Assembly: GCF_900086585.1 (NCBI RefSeq)
Contig: NZ_FLKM01000008.1
Span: 682,001 to 746,000 of the forward strand
Reading direction: 5' to 3'
DNA from: Emergencia timonensis
GTDB lineage: Bacteria; Bacillota; Clostridia; Peptostreptococcales; Anaerovoracaceae
Length of the DNA stretch: 64,000 nt
Under the pieces are notes generated by a model. The model ran no database searches and was not told the origin of the DNA. It saw nothing but the letters and a program-made list of their open reading frames with translations. This document shows, piece by piece, positions 40,705 through 49,489 of this stretch (position 1 is the stretch's first letter; each line of letters begins with the position of its first letter). The translations under genes and the position numbers were made by a program.

Positions 40705-43056
40705 ATGAGTAATAAAATAGTGATAGATATCAATTCTAAAGGCGTAAAAACTGCACGAAGAGACGTAGAACAATTTCAAAGCAGTTTGGTAGATACTAAT
40801 CGAAAGATAAACGATTTAAATAAATCTGAAGTATTGCTAAGTATTGCAGCAGAAAACAATAAGTTTTTACAAGTGCTAGATAAAACAAATATGCGCCTTA
40901 AAGAATTTCAGAATGCCCAAATATTAGCCTTCTATGCAATTAAAAGCAGTATAGATGGGATGATTAACAGCATGTCCTTGAGACTTGAATCGTTACTGGG
41001 GCGGACCTATAAGATACAGATTAGACTTGAGGGAAGTTCAGCTCTAAAACAAGTAAATGTTTTGGAGAACAGATTAAACAATCTATCTGGAAATATAGTG
41101 AATAATACGGAGCAAAAAAAGAATCCGCCAAAAACTGTAATTGGAGTTGAAAAAAATAAAAAAACGCAAGAAGATCAAACTACTGTTAGAAGAAAAACAC
41201 TTAAGGATAAGGTGGAAGATGTTAAGGATTATCTTCACCAAAAGAAGGAAGACTTTAAAGTGGATCCAATAGGAACTGGGTTTTCTACTGCAATGGAAGT
41301 ACTCGATTACATAGGAAGATTTCAAACTTTAAGGGACGGAGTAAGAGGGTTAAAGAAGTTTAAGAAAAGCAGCGGTAAATCACCACCTCATTTATCTAAT
41401 GAAGGGGGGAGAAGTAATACGAAATCAAGAAAACCTTTCCTTAGGGAAGACGGTCGTATACGACAAGGCGCAAGAAAAGCTACAGATTTTATCAAGGATA
41501 AAGCCCCTGCGGCTAAGGAAGCAATCAAAAGCTATGGGCGCGGAGCCAAATCAGCGATATCTTCTGGCGGAGCAAGAACTGCCAGAGCATTAAAAAATGT
41601 AGGCAGCAATGCTAAATATCTAGTTACAAATAACGCTGGGAAAGTTGTCCGAGGCGGGGCTGCATTAGGAAGAAAGGCCTTGACAGCGGGTACACAATTG
41701 GTTACTAAACTAGGTGCTGCAGGTACAGCCGGAGCGGCGGTGACGGTTATGGGTGTGGCTGACGGGGGAATGGATGTCTATAAGGGACTCAAAGCTGATA
41801 ATAAATATGATAAAAAATATGAAACTACAAAAGGTGTTGCAAAGATGAGTGGTACTTTGGCGGGGGCGGCAGCCGGATCAATGATTCTTCCAGGAATAGG
41901 TACCATTTTTGGCGGTATTGGTGGATATTTACTAGGCAAATTTGGCGGCGAAAAGGCAGCCGAAAAAGTAGCAGGCGGCTCTAAAGGTGCTGCAAAATAC
42001 GCAGATAAATCAGAGAATGCCGCAATCAAAGTAGCAAAAGACAGTACGCCGCAGTTTGAAAAGCTGCAACAACAATTAGCTGGGATACAAGGAAAAGAGG
42101 AGCGCAGTGAACTGATTTCATCTTTTAAGCAGGAAATGAGCGATACGACGAAGGCTCTGACCGCATTGGCTGAAAAAAACGAGAAGGCCAATAAAGAGAC
42201 ACCTGAGGAGGTTCAAGATTATTTAACAAAGATAGACCACTTGGAACTAATGGCGGCGGGATTAGATCTACCTGAACAGTTTAGAAAAACTAAAATGCAG
42301 ACTGATACTGACCAGAAATCTAATTCTGTAATACAAAAACAAGACCCAATACCCACAGAATTACAAATTGATGGAAATAAAGTAATTAATGGACAATCAC
42401 CAATTACACCAGAGGAGTTGGGTGTTCCGCCGTTTCTCGCTACTACCACGGATGTGTATTGTAAAATAAACCGGATTATTGGTGATCCACCAGTAAATAC
42501 AAAAAGCTCGACCACTAAGGGTAACAGAAAAAAGGGGACTGGCAAAACAATTGCAGATGGATTGAATGCTGCCAGCAAGGTTGTCCAAGGTGCCTTCAAT
42601 ATGCTGAAAGGCTTTCGCAGTGGCGGCATCATCGGCGGAAATGTCCCTGGCTTTGCCGAAGGCGGTTATGTCAGAGGCGGTGCGCAGCTGATTACCGTAG
42701 CGGAAGAAGGCGCGCCGGAGGCGATTATTCCGCTGGGCAAGCATCGCAGGAAACGAGCCATGGAATTGTTTGGCCAGGTAGGAAGCTACTTGCAGGCTCC
42801 GGGGTTCGCTCCGAAGGGTTTTGCTACTGGCGGCATTGTCGGTGGTTCCATCGGCGGCGGTTTTGGCGGCGGTATGCCGACTGTCGTAGAGGTCGGCGGC
42901 GTGGAGATTAAAGTCGAAGCGAAGGACGGACAGAATTTGGTGGAAACCATAAGAGAAAACAAAGAAGTAATCAGCGAAGAAATTGCAGGAGTATTTAATG
43001 CGGCCTTTAAGGGGCAGTTTGCAAATACACCGGCGTCAGGAGGTGCTATTGCATGA
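40705..43056 (+). CDS. tail tape measure protein
   Basis: 783 residues. N-terminal ~150 are coiled-coil-like ('RRDVEQFQSSLVDTNRKIND'); ~330-440 are Gly/Ala-rich and hydrophobic ('AGAAVTVMGVADGGMDVYKG', 'GSMILPGIGTIFGGIGGYLL'); the C-terminus has 'GYVRGGAQLITVAEEGAPEA' and 'IIPLGKHRRKRAMELFG', typical of tape measures. It sets tail length. Bases 40705 to ~42,580 are clearly more AT-rich than the flanks and than the last 450 bases, so the gene looks recombinant. It overlaps the next gene by 4 bases. Confidence 0.85.
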   Translation: MSNKIVIDINSKGVKTARRDVEQFQSSLVDTNRKINDLNKSEVLLSIAAENNKFLQVLDKTNMRLKEFQNAQILAFYAIKSSIDGMINSMSLRLESLLGRTYKIQIRLEGSSALKQVNVLENRLNNLSGNIVNNTEQKKNPPKTVIGVEKNKKTQEDQTTVRRKTLKDKVEDVKDYLHQKKEDFKVDPIGTGFSTAMEVLDYIGRFQTLRDGVRGLKKFKKSSGKSPPHLSNEGGRSNTKSRKPFLREDGRIRQGARKATDFIKDKAPAAKEAIKSYGRGAKSAISSGGARTARALKNVGSNAKYLVTNNAGKVVRGGAALGRKALTAGTQLVTKLGAAGTAGAAVTVMGVADGGMDVYKGLKADNKYDKKYETTKGVAKMSGTLAGAAAGSMILPGIGTIFGGIGGYLLGKFGGEKAAEKVAGGSKGAAKYADKSENAAIKVAKDSTPQFEKLQQQLAGIQGKEERSELISSFKQEMSDTTKALTALAEKNEKANKETPEEVQDYLTKIDHLELMAAGLDLPEQFRKTKMQTDTDQKSNSVIQKQDPIPTELQIDGNKVINGQSPITPEELGVPPFLATTTDVYCKINRIIGDPPVNTKSSTTKGNRKKGTGKTIADGLNAASKVVQGAFNMLKGFRSGGIIGGNVPGFAEGGYVRGGAQLITVAEEGAPEAIIPLGKHRRKRAMELFGQVGSYLQAPGFAPKGFATGGIVGGSIGGGFGGGMPTVVEVGGVEIKVEAKDGQNLVETIRENKEVISEEIAGVFNAAFKGQFANTPASGGAIA

Positions 43057-43730
43057 GAATCATAGCAAAAGAATTCAATAACCCGTCCAATAGATTGGAA
43101 TTTTCCTGGCTGCCCACGGAGATTAAGGATAACGGGGGCAACGTCATGTTTGCCAGCTACAATTTGCTGGACCGCGGTGAATTTGTCAGACCGTCCGGCA
43201 ACGACTTGCGCAAGATTTCCTGGGACGGGCGATTCCCCGGCGAGGCCAGGAAAGAAGAGCCCTATCTGGTCAGTGATTGGGAAGCGCCTGAAGACTGCGA
43301 CGATCTGTTGCGGCAGTGGGCGAGCAAACGCAAAAAAGTAAAACTAACCATCGAAAATACCAACATTAACAAGTTTACATGCTATATCAACAATTATTCG
43401 TCCACCTACACAGGCGGTTTTGGCGATATAGAGTATTCTATCGAATGGATCGCCTATAAATCCTTGAGCGTCAATGTCACGAAAAGATCGAAAACGGTCA
43501 AGAAGCAGACAAAACGAGCGAAGAAAGACTATAAGACCCATATCGTCAAAAGTGGAGACACTCTCTGGGGGATTGCAGCAAAATATCTGGGCAAGGGCAC
43601 CCGCTGGAAAGAAATCTATAAGCTGAACAAAAGCACCATTGAAAAGGCGGCAAAAGCCCAGGGCTTCAAATCTTCTCACAACGGACACTGGATCTGGCCG
43701 AAAACGACATTGAAGCTGCCGAAAAAATAA
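43053..43730 (+). CDS. xkdP: LysM tail protein (XkdP-like)
   Basis: 225 residues. N-terminal ~150 form an XkdP/tail-hub-associated domain; the C-terminal ~55 are LysM ('HIVKSGDTLWGIAAKYLGKG', 'RWKEIYKLNKSTIEKAA'). Binds peptidoglycan and sits at the tail tip. ATGA overlap with the tape measure. Confidence 0.85.
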   Translation: MRIIAKEFNNPSNRLEFSWLPTEIKDNGGNVMFASYNLLDRGEFVRPSGNDLRKISWDGRFPGEARKEEPYLVSDWEAPEDCDDLLRQWASKRKKVKLTIENTNINKFTCYINNYSSTYTGGFGDIEYSIEWIAYKSLSVNVTKRSKTVKKQTKRAKKDYKTHIVKSGDTLWGIAAKYLGKGTRWKEIYKLNKSTIEKAAKAQGFKSSHNGHWIWPKTTLKLPKK

Positions 43731-43743
43731 GGGAGGTGAAAAT

Positions 43744-45036
43744 ATGCTATATTATAGACCGATGTATTCCGTCGTCGTTATCCCTCCCAAGGGCAAGAAA
43801 TACGTGGTGAAAGCCATGAGCAGCAGCAGAGGGGAAGCGACCAACCTGGTCACCAGCCTGACGCTGACGGAATCGAAAGGACAACTGGCCCAGAGAGCTA
43901 CAATCAAAATGTTCAATCGCTACATAGACGGACTCGGTTATCCCAGCAATCTATTTCCTGTGAAAAGTCGTGTCTTTATTTATGCAAAGGGCGCGGGTGT
44001 GGACAAAGGAAAGGAAGTCTTTCGCGGCTACGTCTGGGAGACCAATTACACCCGTTCAGATTCCAGCGAACTGACCTTGACTTGCTACGACAACCTGATT
44101 TACTTCATGAATTCAGAGGCGCTGCACTATTTCTCCAAGGGTAAGAAGACGAAGGAGATCGTGTCCACGATTCTGAAGAAAAGAGGGGTGAAGGTAAAGT
44201 ATAACTACAGCAACATCACCCATCCGAAATTGCCGTTGTCAGGAACGTTGGCGGATATTCTCACGTCAAAGGTCTTAGACGAGGCAAAGAAAAAGATGGG
44301 CACGAAATACGTGATCAAAAGCGTCAAGGACGTGGTTCACATAGACAGGGAAGGCAGCAACCAGACCATCTATCGGATTCCCAGGGGCGAGAATGGACTG
44401 CTGATTCAATATGCCAGGTCTGTCACTATGGACGGTATGGTGACCAACGTGGTCGTAACTGGAAAAACCGATGAAAACGGCAAGACAAAGGTTGAAACGA
44501 GAGTCCCACGCAACAAAAAAACCTATGGAACTCTGACCAGGGTCATTCATAAAGATGAGGACACCAAACTGTCAGAAATTAAAAAAGAGGCCAAATACAT
44601 ACTGGATGAGAACGCTCTTCCTCATAAGGAATACGATATCACTGCTATGGACATTCCCTGGGTCAGAAAAGGCGATAAAGTTCTAGTGCAATTTGACGAG
44701 AAAACCTTACACGGCTGCATCGTCAATGAAATCACCCACAACGGTGACAACAACACCATGAATATGAACGTGCGCAGACTGAAAAAGCTGAAGAAGGCTT
44801 CTGATAAGAAGCTGGCATGTCCATCTAAAACACTTCGAAGCGGCAGTCAGGGCAGTGCGGTCAAAGATTTGCAGAAATGCCTGAACCAGGTGATGTCTTC
44901 CGGTCTGTCTGTTGATGGCATCTTTGGCAGCAATACTTACAAGGCGGTAAAGAGTTTTCAGAAGAAATATAAGCTGGTCGTCGACGGGATCTTCGGTCCA
45001 AAGTCCGTCGCAAAGATGAAAAGTGCATTAAAATAA
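43744..45036 (+). CDS. xkdQ: XkdQ-like baseplate hub with peptidoglycan-binding domain
   Basis: 430 residues. Residues ~1-350 match the XkdQ/late-control-D-like hub ('VFIYAKGAGVDKGKEVFRGY', 'YDITAMDIPWVRKGDKVLVQ'). Residues ~365-430 are a PG_binding_1 domain ('SGSQGSAVKDLQKCLNQVMS', 'VDGIFGSNTYKAVKSFQKKY'). A fused wall-binding domain on the hub is not standard in PBSX XkdQ and would place a wall anchor at the tail tip. The late promoter copy 2 follows 3 bases later. Confidence 0.8.
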   Translation: MLYYRPMYSVVVIPPKGKKYVVKAMSSSRGEATNLVTSLTLTESKGQLAQRATIKMFNRYIDGLGYPSNLFPVKSRVFIYAKGAGVDKGKEVFRGYVWETNYTRSDSSELTLTCYDNLIYFMNSEALHYFSKGKKTKEIVSTILKKRGVKVKYNYSNITHPKLPLSGTLADILTSKVLDEAKKKMGTKYVIKSVKDVVHIDREGSNQTIYRIPRGENGLLIQYARSVTMDGMVTNVVVTGKTDENGKTKVETRVPRNKKTYGTLTRVIHKDEDTKLSEIKKEAKYILDENALPHKEYDITAMDIPWVRKGDKVLVQFDEKTLHGCIVNEITHNGDNNTMNMNVRRLKKLKKASDKKLACPSKTLRSGSQGSAVKDLQKCLNQVMSSGLSVDGIFGSNTYKAVKSFQKKYKLVVDGIFGPKSVAKMKSALK

Positions 45037-45038
45037 AA

Positions 45039-45089
45039 AGCCATGTGCATCTGACCCCCAAAAGTGTGGTAATATAAGTATAGTGGTAA
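45039..45089 (+). promoter_or_regulatory. late promoter, copy 2
   Basis: AGCCATGTGCATC-GACCCCCAAAA-TAATAT-GTATAGTGG arrangement, matching 36756-36804 with a handful of changes and the same spacing. It stands before ywbE in mid-operon. Confidence 0.75.
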
Positions 45090-45114
45090 ACTGGATAAAG
45101 CGAGTGAGGAAAAA

Positions 45115-45318
45115 ATGAGTTTAAACGGACAGAACAGAGCCGATGTCAAAATCGGCGCCAAAGTAAAGATCGTCCTGAAAGCTGACCAGCGCACAGGAAA
45201 ACTGACTGAAGGGATCGTAGGAAAACTGCTGACCAAAAGCAGCTTTCATCCCCACGGCATTAAGGTGATGCTGGAAGACGGCCAAGTGGGACGCGTACAG
45301 GAGATTGTAGAAAATTAA
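45115..45318 (+). CDS. ywbE: YwbE family protein
   Basis: 67 residues: 'NGQNRADVKIGAKVKIVLKA', 'DQRTGKLTEGIVGKLLTKSS', 'HPHGIKVMLEDGQVGRVQEI', an almost textbook YwbE/DUF2196 sequence. YwbE is normally a chromosomal, non-phage protein of unknown function. Here it sits inside a tail operon as a self-contained unit with its own late promoter and terminator. Confidence 0.9.
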   Translation: MSLNGQNRADVKIGAKVKIVLKADQRTGKLTEGIVGKLLTKSSFHPHGIKVMLEDGQVGRVQEIVEN

Positions 45319-45333
45319 AATGAAGCAGAGAGA

Positions 45334-45361
45334 AACACCTGAAATTGCAGGTGTTTTTTCT
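45334..45361 (+). terminator. terminator after ywbE
   Basis: AACACCTG-AAATT-GCAGGTGTT followed by TTTTTC, within the tail operon. Downstream baseplate genes must be reached by read-through or antitermination. Confidence 0.85.
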
Positions 45362-45387
45362 TTTGCAGAAAAGGAGGTTCGGTATAT

Positions 45388-45732
45388 ATGACAAGCAATA
45401 TAGAGAAATTGGGTGAGACCCTGCAGGGCCGCATGCATACGGTGAAAAAAAGCAGCAGCAGCGCTTTGATAGAGCTTGGAACCATTTCTTCGGCATTGGC
45501 TCTGGAGCCGGATCAGTCGCCAGGGCCAATACCAGAAGGGGATTACTCCATATGCAGGACGGTATCAGACAAGGTAATGAAAAAGAAAAAGGTTGTCACT
45601 GGCAGCGTGTATATGGAGGACATCCGCTATCAAAAATTGAAGGCGGGCGACAGGGTGCTGATCGTTTGGTGCGGCAGCGAACCTGTCGTCATCGACCTGA
45701 TTGCAGGAGAAGGAGAGGAAGAGGATGAGTGA
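45388..45732 (+). CDS. xkdR: DUF2577 protein (XkdR-like)
   Basis: 114 residues, beta-rich; 'ALEPDQSPGPIPEGDYSICR' and 'GDRVLIVWCGSEPVVIDLI' agree with DUF2577/XkdR, a small baseplate-associated protein located between XkdQ and XkdS in PBSX-like tails. AAAGGAGG precedes the ATG; overlaps the next gene by 8 bases. Confidence 0.8.
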   Translation: MTSNIEKLGETLQGRMHTVKKSSSSALIELGTISSALALEPDQSPGPIPEGDYSICRTVSDKVMKKKKVVTGSVYMEDIRYQKLKAGDRVLIVWCGSEPVVIDLIAGEGEEEDE

Positions 45733-46186
45733 TGAGAATTTGTTTCCTGCTGATATGGAAGAGATGACGATAGAAGAGGAAGAAATGGAGGAACTGGAAG
45801 AACAAGATGATTACATCGGCGCAGCAGCCTTTGACAGCGATTTTGTCAGAGACGGACAGAACTGCGTCCGTGGGGCCAGTGGTATCGACTCGTGGAAGCA
45901 GTGGTGTATCAACTGTCTGACGACGGAGAGAGAAGCAAGCCCCCTCTATTCTTCCGACTTCGGCATCGCCATCACCGAAATACTGCAGGCGACGACAAAG
46001 GAAGAAGCGGAAAGTCTGTTCAAAGCAGAAGCGAAAGAGGCGCTTGCCGCAGACCCCTACGAACGCACGGAATATGTGAGCGAGATCAATTTTGATTGGG
46101 GCGTGGACAGCGTCAATGTGTACATAGAGGTCGTTGGCATTGACGGAGCCACGATCGATTTTGAAGTGAATTTAGAAGGCAGGTGA
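45725..46186 (+). CDS. xkdS: DUF2634 baseplate wedge protein (XkdS-like)
   Basis: 153 residues with an acidic head and the gp25/DUF2634-type core ('WKQWCINCLTTEREASPLYS', 'SDFGIAITEILQATTKEEAE'). A gp25-like wedge in the contractile baseplate. ATG 45725 follows GGAGAGGAAGAGG. Confidence 0.85.
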   Translation: MSDENLFPADMEEMTIEEEEMEELEEQDDYIGAAAFDSDFVRDGQNCVRGASGIDSWKQWCINCLTTEREASPLYSSDFGIAITEILQATTKEEAESLFKAEAKEALAADPYERTEYVSEINFDWGVDSVNVYIEVVGIDGATIDFEVNLEGR

Positions 46187-46191
46187 TAGAT

Positions 46192-47343
46192 ATGGCTGAA
46201 GAATTTAATATTCCGGATTTTCTGGACCGAGATTTTGCGGATATCATGGATGAAATGACGGCAGACATGCCGGAAGACATCGACATGAGCGAAGGCAATC
46301 ACCCTTACAATCTCATAGCGCCGACTGCAAGGCAGGAGGAATACTTTACCGGCTTTATTTTAGCAGAAGCCCTGAAACGGGTTTTTCCAAAGTTCTGTGA
46401 GGGCTATCCGGAGTACGTGGACTACCATGCGGAGGTCAATGGCCTGCAGCGGAAAGCGGCTACCTTTGCCACGGGAAAGCTGGTGGCGACAGGACAACCA
46501 GAGACGGTGATTCCGGCAGGAACGGTGTTTTCCACTATGAGCACCGGGGATATCCCGTCGGTGGCTTTTGTATCGGTAGAAGATACAGAAGTAGGAGGCA
46601 GCGGCAGTGCAGAGATCTTGATCAGAGCGGCAGAAGCTGGAACAATCGGCAATGTGGCTGAAAATACGATTATCCTGCAGGACAGCCCCATCGACGGCGT
46701 GGAAAGTCTGACCAATCCCCAGGCGACGTCGGGCGGCATCGACGAAGAAACCGATGCCAGCCTCATTGAGAGGATTGCTGCATATGAAGAGATGCAGGGG
46801 CTGTCCTTTGTTGGAAACGACACGGACTATAAACGATGGGCAGAAGAGGTCAACGGGACGGGCGTTGCGACCGTGGTGCCGCCGGTGGAAGACGACAACA
46901 GCGGAACCATAACCATCGTCCTGACAGATACTTTGGGCAAGCCGGCGACGGAGGAGCTCTGCCAGCAGGTTTACGACTACATTGTAAGCCCGGAAGACAG
47001 GGATAAACGAAAAGCGCCGGTCAACGGAGCAAAGCTCTCCGTCATTCCGCCAGTCGTCGTCAACATTTCGGTAACGGCAGAAATCGAACTTGCCGAGGAC
47101 GCTACTTTAGAGACGGTGAAGACGGAATTCCTAAAAAATGCAGCGGCGTATATGGCGGTGGTACCGGAGGACAAAGAAGTGAAGTATACCAAGATCGGTG
47201 CGATTCTCTCTGTAACAGGTGGCGTGCAGGATTATACGGCTGCGTCTTTGCAGGTTAATGGCGGAACGGAGAACATTGCCATTGCGGTCAATGAATTCCC
47301 ACAGATTCTTGCGGAAAACGTCACGTTTACAGAAAGTGCATAG
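46192..47343 (+). CDS. xkdT: baseplate J protein (XkdT-like)
   Basis: 383 residues. Clear BppJ/gp6 features: 'YVDYHAEVNGLQRKAATFAT', 'PETVIPAGTVFSTMSTGDIP', 'ETDASLIERIAAYEEMQGLS', 'VTGGVQDYTAASLQVNGGTE'. Structural wedge of the contractile baseplate. ATG 46192 is preferred to GTG 46183, which overlaps the ribosome site (AGGTGATAG). Confidence 0.9.
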   Translation: MAEEFNIPDFLDRDFADIMDEMTADMPEDIDMSEGNHPYNLIAPTARQEEYFTGFILAEALKRVFPKFCEGYPEYVDYHAEVNGLQRKAATFATGKLVATGQPETVIPAGTVFSTMSTGDIPSVAFVSVEDTEVGGSGSAEILIRAAEAGTIGNVAENTIILQDSPIDGVESLTNPQATSGGIDEETDASLIERIAAYEEMQGLSFVGNDTDYKRWAEEVNGTGVATVVPPVEDDNSGTITIVLTDTLGKPATEELCQQVYDYIVSPEDRDKRKAPVNGAKLSVIPPVVVNISVTAEIELAEDATLETVKTEFLKNAAAYMAVVPEDKEVKYTKIGAILSVTGGVQDYTAASLQVNGGTENIAIAVNEFPQILAENVTFTESA

Positions 47344-47351
47344 GTGGTCAG

Positions 47352-47933
47352 ATGGGATATTACACAAGTGAATTGATAGAAGAAATCCTCAAAAGTGAAA
47401 AGGCAAAAGAGCTTCTCGGTTGGTTTCCGCCGGTTTACAGCGACGCCTATGTTTTTCTGTGGCTGCTGCAGGAGGTAGGCGCCAGCATAAAGCGCATGGA
47501 GCAGTGGGCAGAAGAATTTGCCGACCAGGTTATGCCGCAAAGGGCCACCTGGAGTCTGCCCTATTGGGAAGAGCGTTATGGAATCATCCCCAACGAAAGT
47601 CTTTCCAAGGAACAGCGGCGGAACCAAATCGTCAACAAGCGCAGAACCCGTGCGCCGATGCCGCCCAAGAAGATCGAGGATATTATTACAAATATAACAG
47701 GAATTGAAACAAAGATAGAGGAGAACACTGGCAAAAATCACTTTACCGTGGTCTGCAGCGGCTATATTCCGCCAGGTCTGATGAAGATGGTGAGGAAAGA
47801 GATCAACAAATTGAAGCCGTCCCATTTGATCTACAGGATTATTTCGTCGATTTTTTATGATACGGAAATCACGAAATACCTGGCCAGTGCAGCTAGTGTT
47901 CTGAAAACTTATACAGTGAAGGAGGTGGTTTAA
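47352..47933 (+). CDS. xkdU: DUF2313 tail protein (YmfQ/XkdU-like)
   Basis: 193 residues: 'LQEVGASIKRMEQWAEEFAD', 'PQRATWSLPYWEERYGIIPN', 'KKIEDIITNITGIETKIEEN' match DUF2313/YmfQ, which joins baseplate and fibre. The next gene starts on its last base. Confidence 0.85.
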   Translation: MGYYTSELIEEILKSEKAKELLGWFPPVYSDAYVFLWLLQEVGASIKRMEQWAEEFADQVMPQRATWSLPYWEERYGIIPNESLSKEQRRNQIVNKRRTRAPMPPKKIEDIITNITGIETKIEENTGKNHFTVVCSGYIPPGLMKMVRKEINKLKPSHLIYRIISSIFYDTEITKYLASAASVLKTYTVKEVV

Positions 47934-48664
47934 TGGCTACATGGGTAAATTTCTGCAGGACAGAGCAGGGAAAGGTTTTGGATGCCAAACTGGTCAACGG
48001 CAGCATTCCGCTTAGGTTCACAAAGGCCATGTCAGGCAGTGAAAAGATTAACCCGGTGCTTCTGCCAGCTTTGACGGAATTGCCAGGGCCGAAACAGACG
48101 CTGACGTTGTCGGATAAGCTGCACACCGATGATCCGACGGAGGTGATTCTGCCGGTCATGCTGCAGAACAAAGGGCTGGCGGAGTCTTACAAAATGTACA
48201 TCCTGGGGCTTTATGCGGAGGATCCTGATTTGGGAGAGATCCTCTACATGGTGTGTCAGACGACGACGGAAGAAGGGGAAGAAATCCCAAGCGAAACGAA
48301 TCAGCCGGCTTTTTCCATTCAGTGGAATCACGTCATTAAGACGGCAGACGCGTCAAAAGTCACGGTAGAAGTGCCGGAGGCGGGTTTGCTGACAGAGCAT
48401 ATTGCGGATCAGAAGTATGCGCTGAAAAGTCATCGCCATGACGTGTACGACATAGTGGGGTTTGAGAATCTGAATATCGATCTGGGATATTTTGACGATG
48501 AGACCCAGGTGCAGTCACACAATACTTCGGAATATGCACATCAGAATATGGTCTTGAATGGCAACGAAATTGAGACACTTGCTTCTGGCGAGACCTCTGA
48601 TTTGCAGACACATATGACAGATCCATTGGCACACCCAAATTTAAAGGTTGATGGCAATGGTTAA
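47933..48664 (+). CDS. tail fibre protein, proximal
   Basis: 243 residues. Residues ~1-150 match the N-terminal domain of clostridial phage fibres (DUF3751-like; 'LPGPKQTLTLSDKLHTDDPT', 'YKMYILGLYAEDPDLGEILY', 'FSIQWNHVIKTADASKVTVE'), which attaches to the baseplate. The rest has 'ALKSHRHDVYDIVGFENLNI' collagen-free shaft-like sequence. No chaperone gene follows directly. Confidence 0.75.
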   Translation: MATWVNFCRTEQGKVLDAKLVNGSIPLRFTKAMSGSEKINPVLLPALTELPGPKQTLTLSDKLHTDDPTEVILPVMLQNKGLAESYKMYILGLYAEDPDLGEILYMVCQTTTEEGEEIPSETNQPAFSIQWNHVIKTADASKVTVEVPEAGLLTEHIADQKYALKSHRHDVYDIVGFENLNIDLGYFDDETQVQSHNTSEYAHQNMVLNGNEIETLASGETSDLQTHMTDPLAHPNLKVDGNG

Positions 48665-48685
48665 ATAAAAAAGGAGGAATAACAA

Positions 48686-49468
48686 ATGGCAAAAATTCAA
48701 ATTAAGCGCGGTCTTCAGAGCAACGTGGAAAAACTGCTGCTCTCCCAGGGAGAACTGGCTGTGGCTCTGGACACCGGCAATCTTTATGTCGGAACCGAAT
48801 CGGGCAAAGTTCACCTGAACCCCGATGGAGGTACGGCTGACGAGGCTTCAAAGCTAAAAAATGCGAGGGAGTTCTCGGTCTCGGGGGATGGCACAGCCCA
48901 GCCGGTGGCCTTTGACGGCACCGGTAACGTGGAGCTGATCTTATCCCTGGCAACGATGCCGGGATTGACGGCGGGGACTTATACGAAACTGACCGTAGAC
49001 GGCAAAGGCCGTGTCACAGGGGCTTCTAATATCGAAATCTCCGACCTGCCGTCCATCCCCGCATCCAAAATCACGGGCCTTGGGACCGCGGCAAGTCAGA
49101 ATACGGGAAAAGCCAGCGGCAATGTCGTTGTCGTAGAATCAAACGGCAAGATTGCAGATTCCCTGATCCCGTCCCTGGCAATCAGTGAGACTTTTGAAGC
49201 GGATTCTGAGGCGGCAATGCTGACTCTGTCCTGTCAAAAGGGCGATATCTGTATCAGAACTGATGAGAACAAGTCCTATATCCTATCGGGAGACAGTGCG
49301 TCAGTCCTGGCCAATTGGAAATGGCTCAGAACGCCAGACTGCAAGGTGCTCAGTGTCAACGGCAAGACCGGCGCAGTGACCCTTTCGGCAGCTGATGTAA
49401 GCGCAGAGCCTTTGCTCAAAAACGCAGGGGTGGTTTCTATAGGATATATCGATGGAGGCACCTTCTAA
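48686..49468 (+). CDS. tail fibre with Mtd-type N-terminus
   Basis: 260 residues. Starts with the phage-appendage module 'IQIKRGLQSNVEKLLLSQGE' then 'LAVALDTGNLYVGTESGKVH' (as in major tropism determinant and hyaluronidase N-termini), followed by triple-helix-like shaft repeats and a C-terminal 'LSVNGKTGAVTLSAADVSAE' that also recurs in phage fibres. Confidence 0.75.
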   Translation: MAKIQIKRGLQSNVEKLLLSQGELAVALDTGNLYVGTESGKVHLNPDGGTADEASKLKNAREFSVSGDGTAQPVAFDGTGNVELILSLATMPGLTAGTYTKLTVDGKGRVTGASNIEISDLPSIPASKITGLGTAASQNTGKASGNVVVVESNGKIADSLIPSLAISETFEADSEAAMLTLSCQKGDICIRTDENKSYILSGDSASVLANWKWLRTPDCKVLSVNGKTGAVTLSAADVSAEPLLKNAGVVSIGYIDGGTF

Positions 49469-49489
49469 TGAGGATAAGGAGGAACTATA

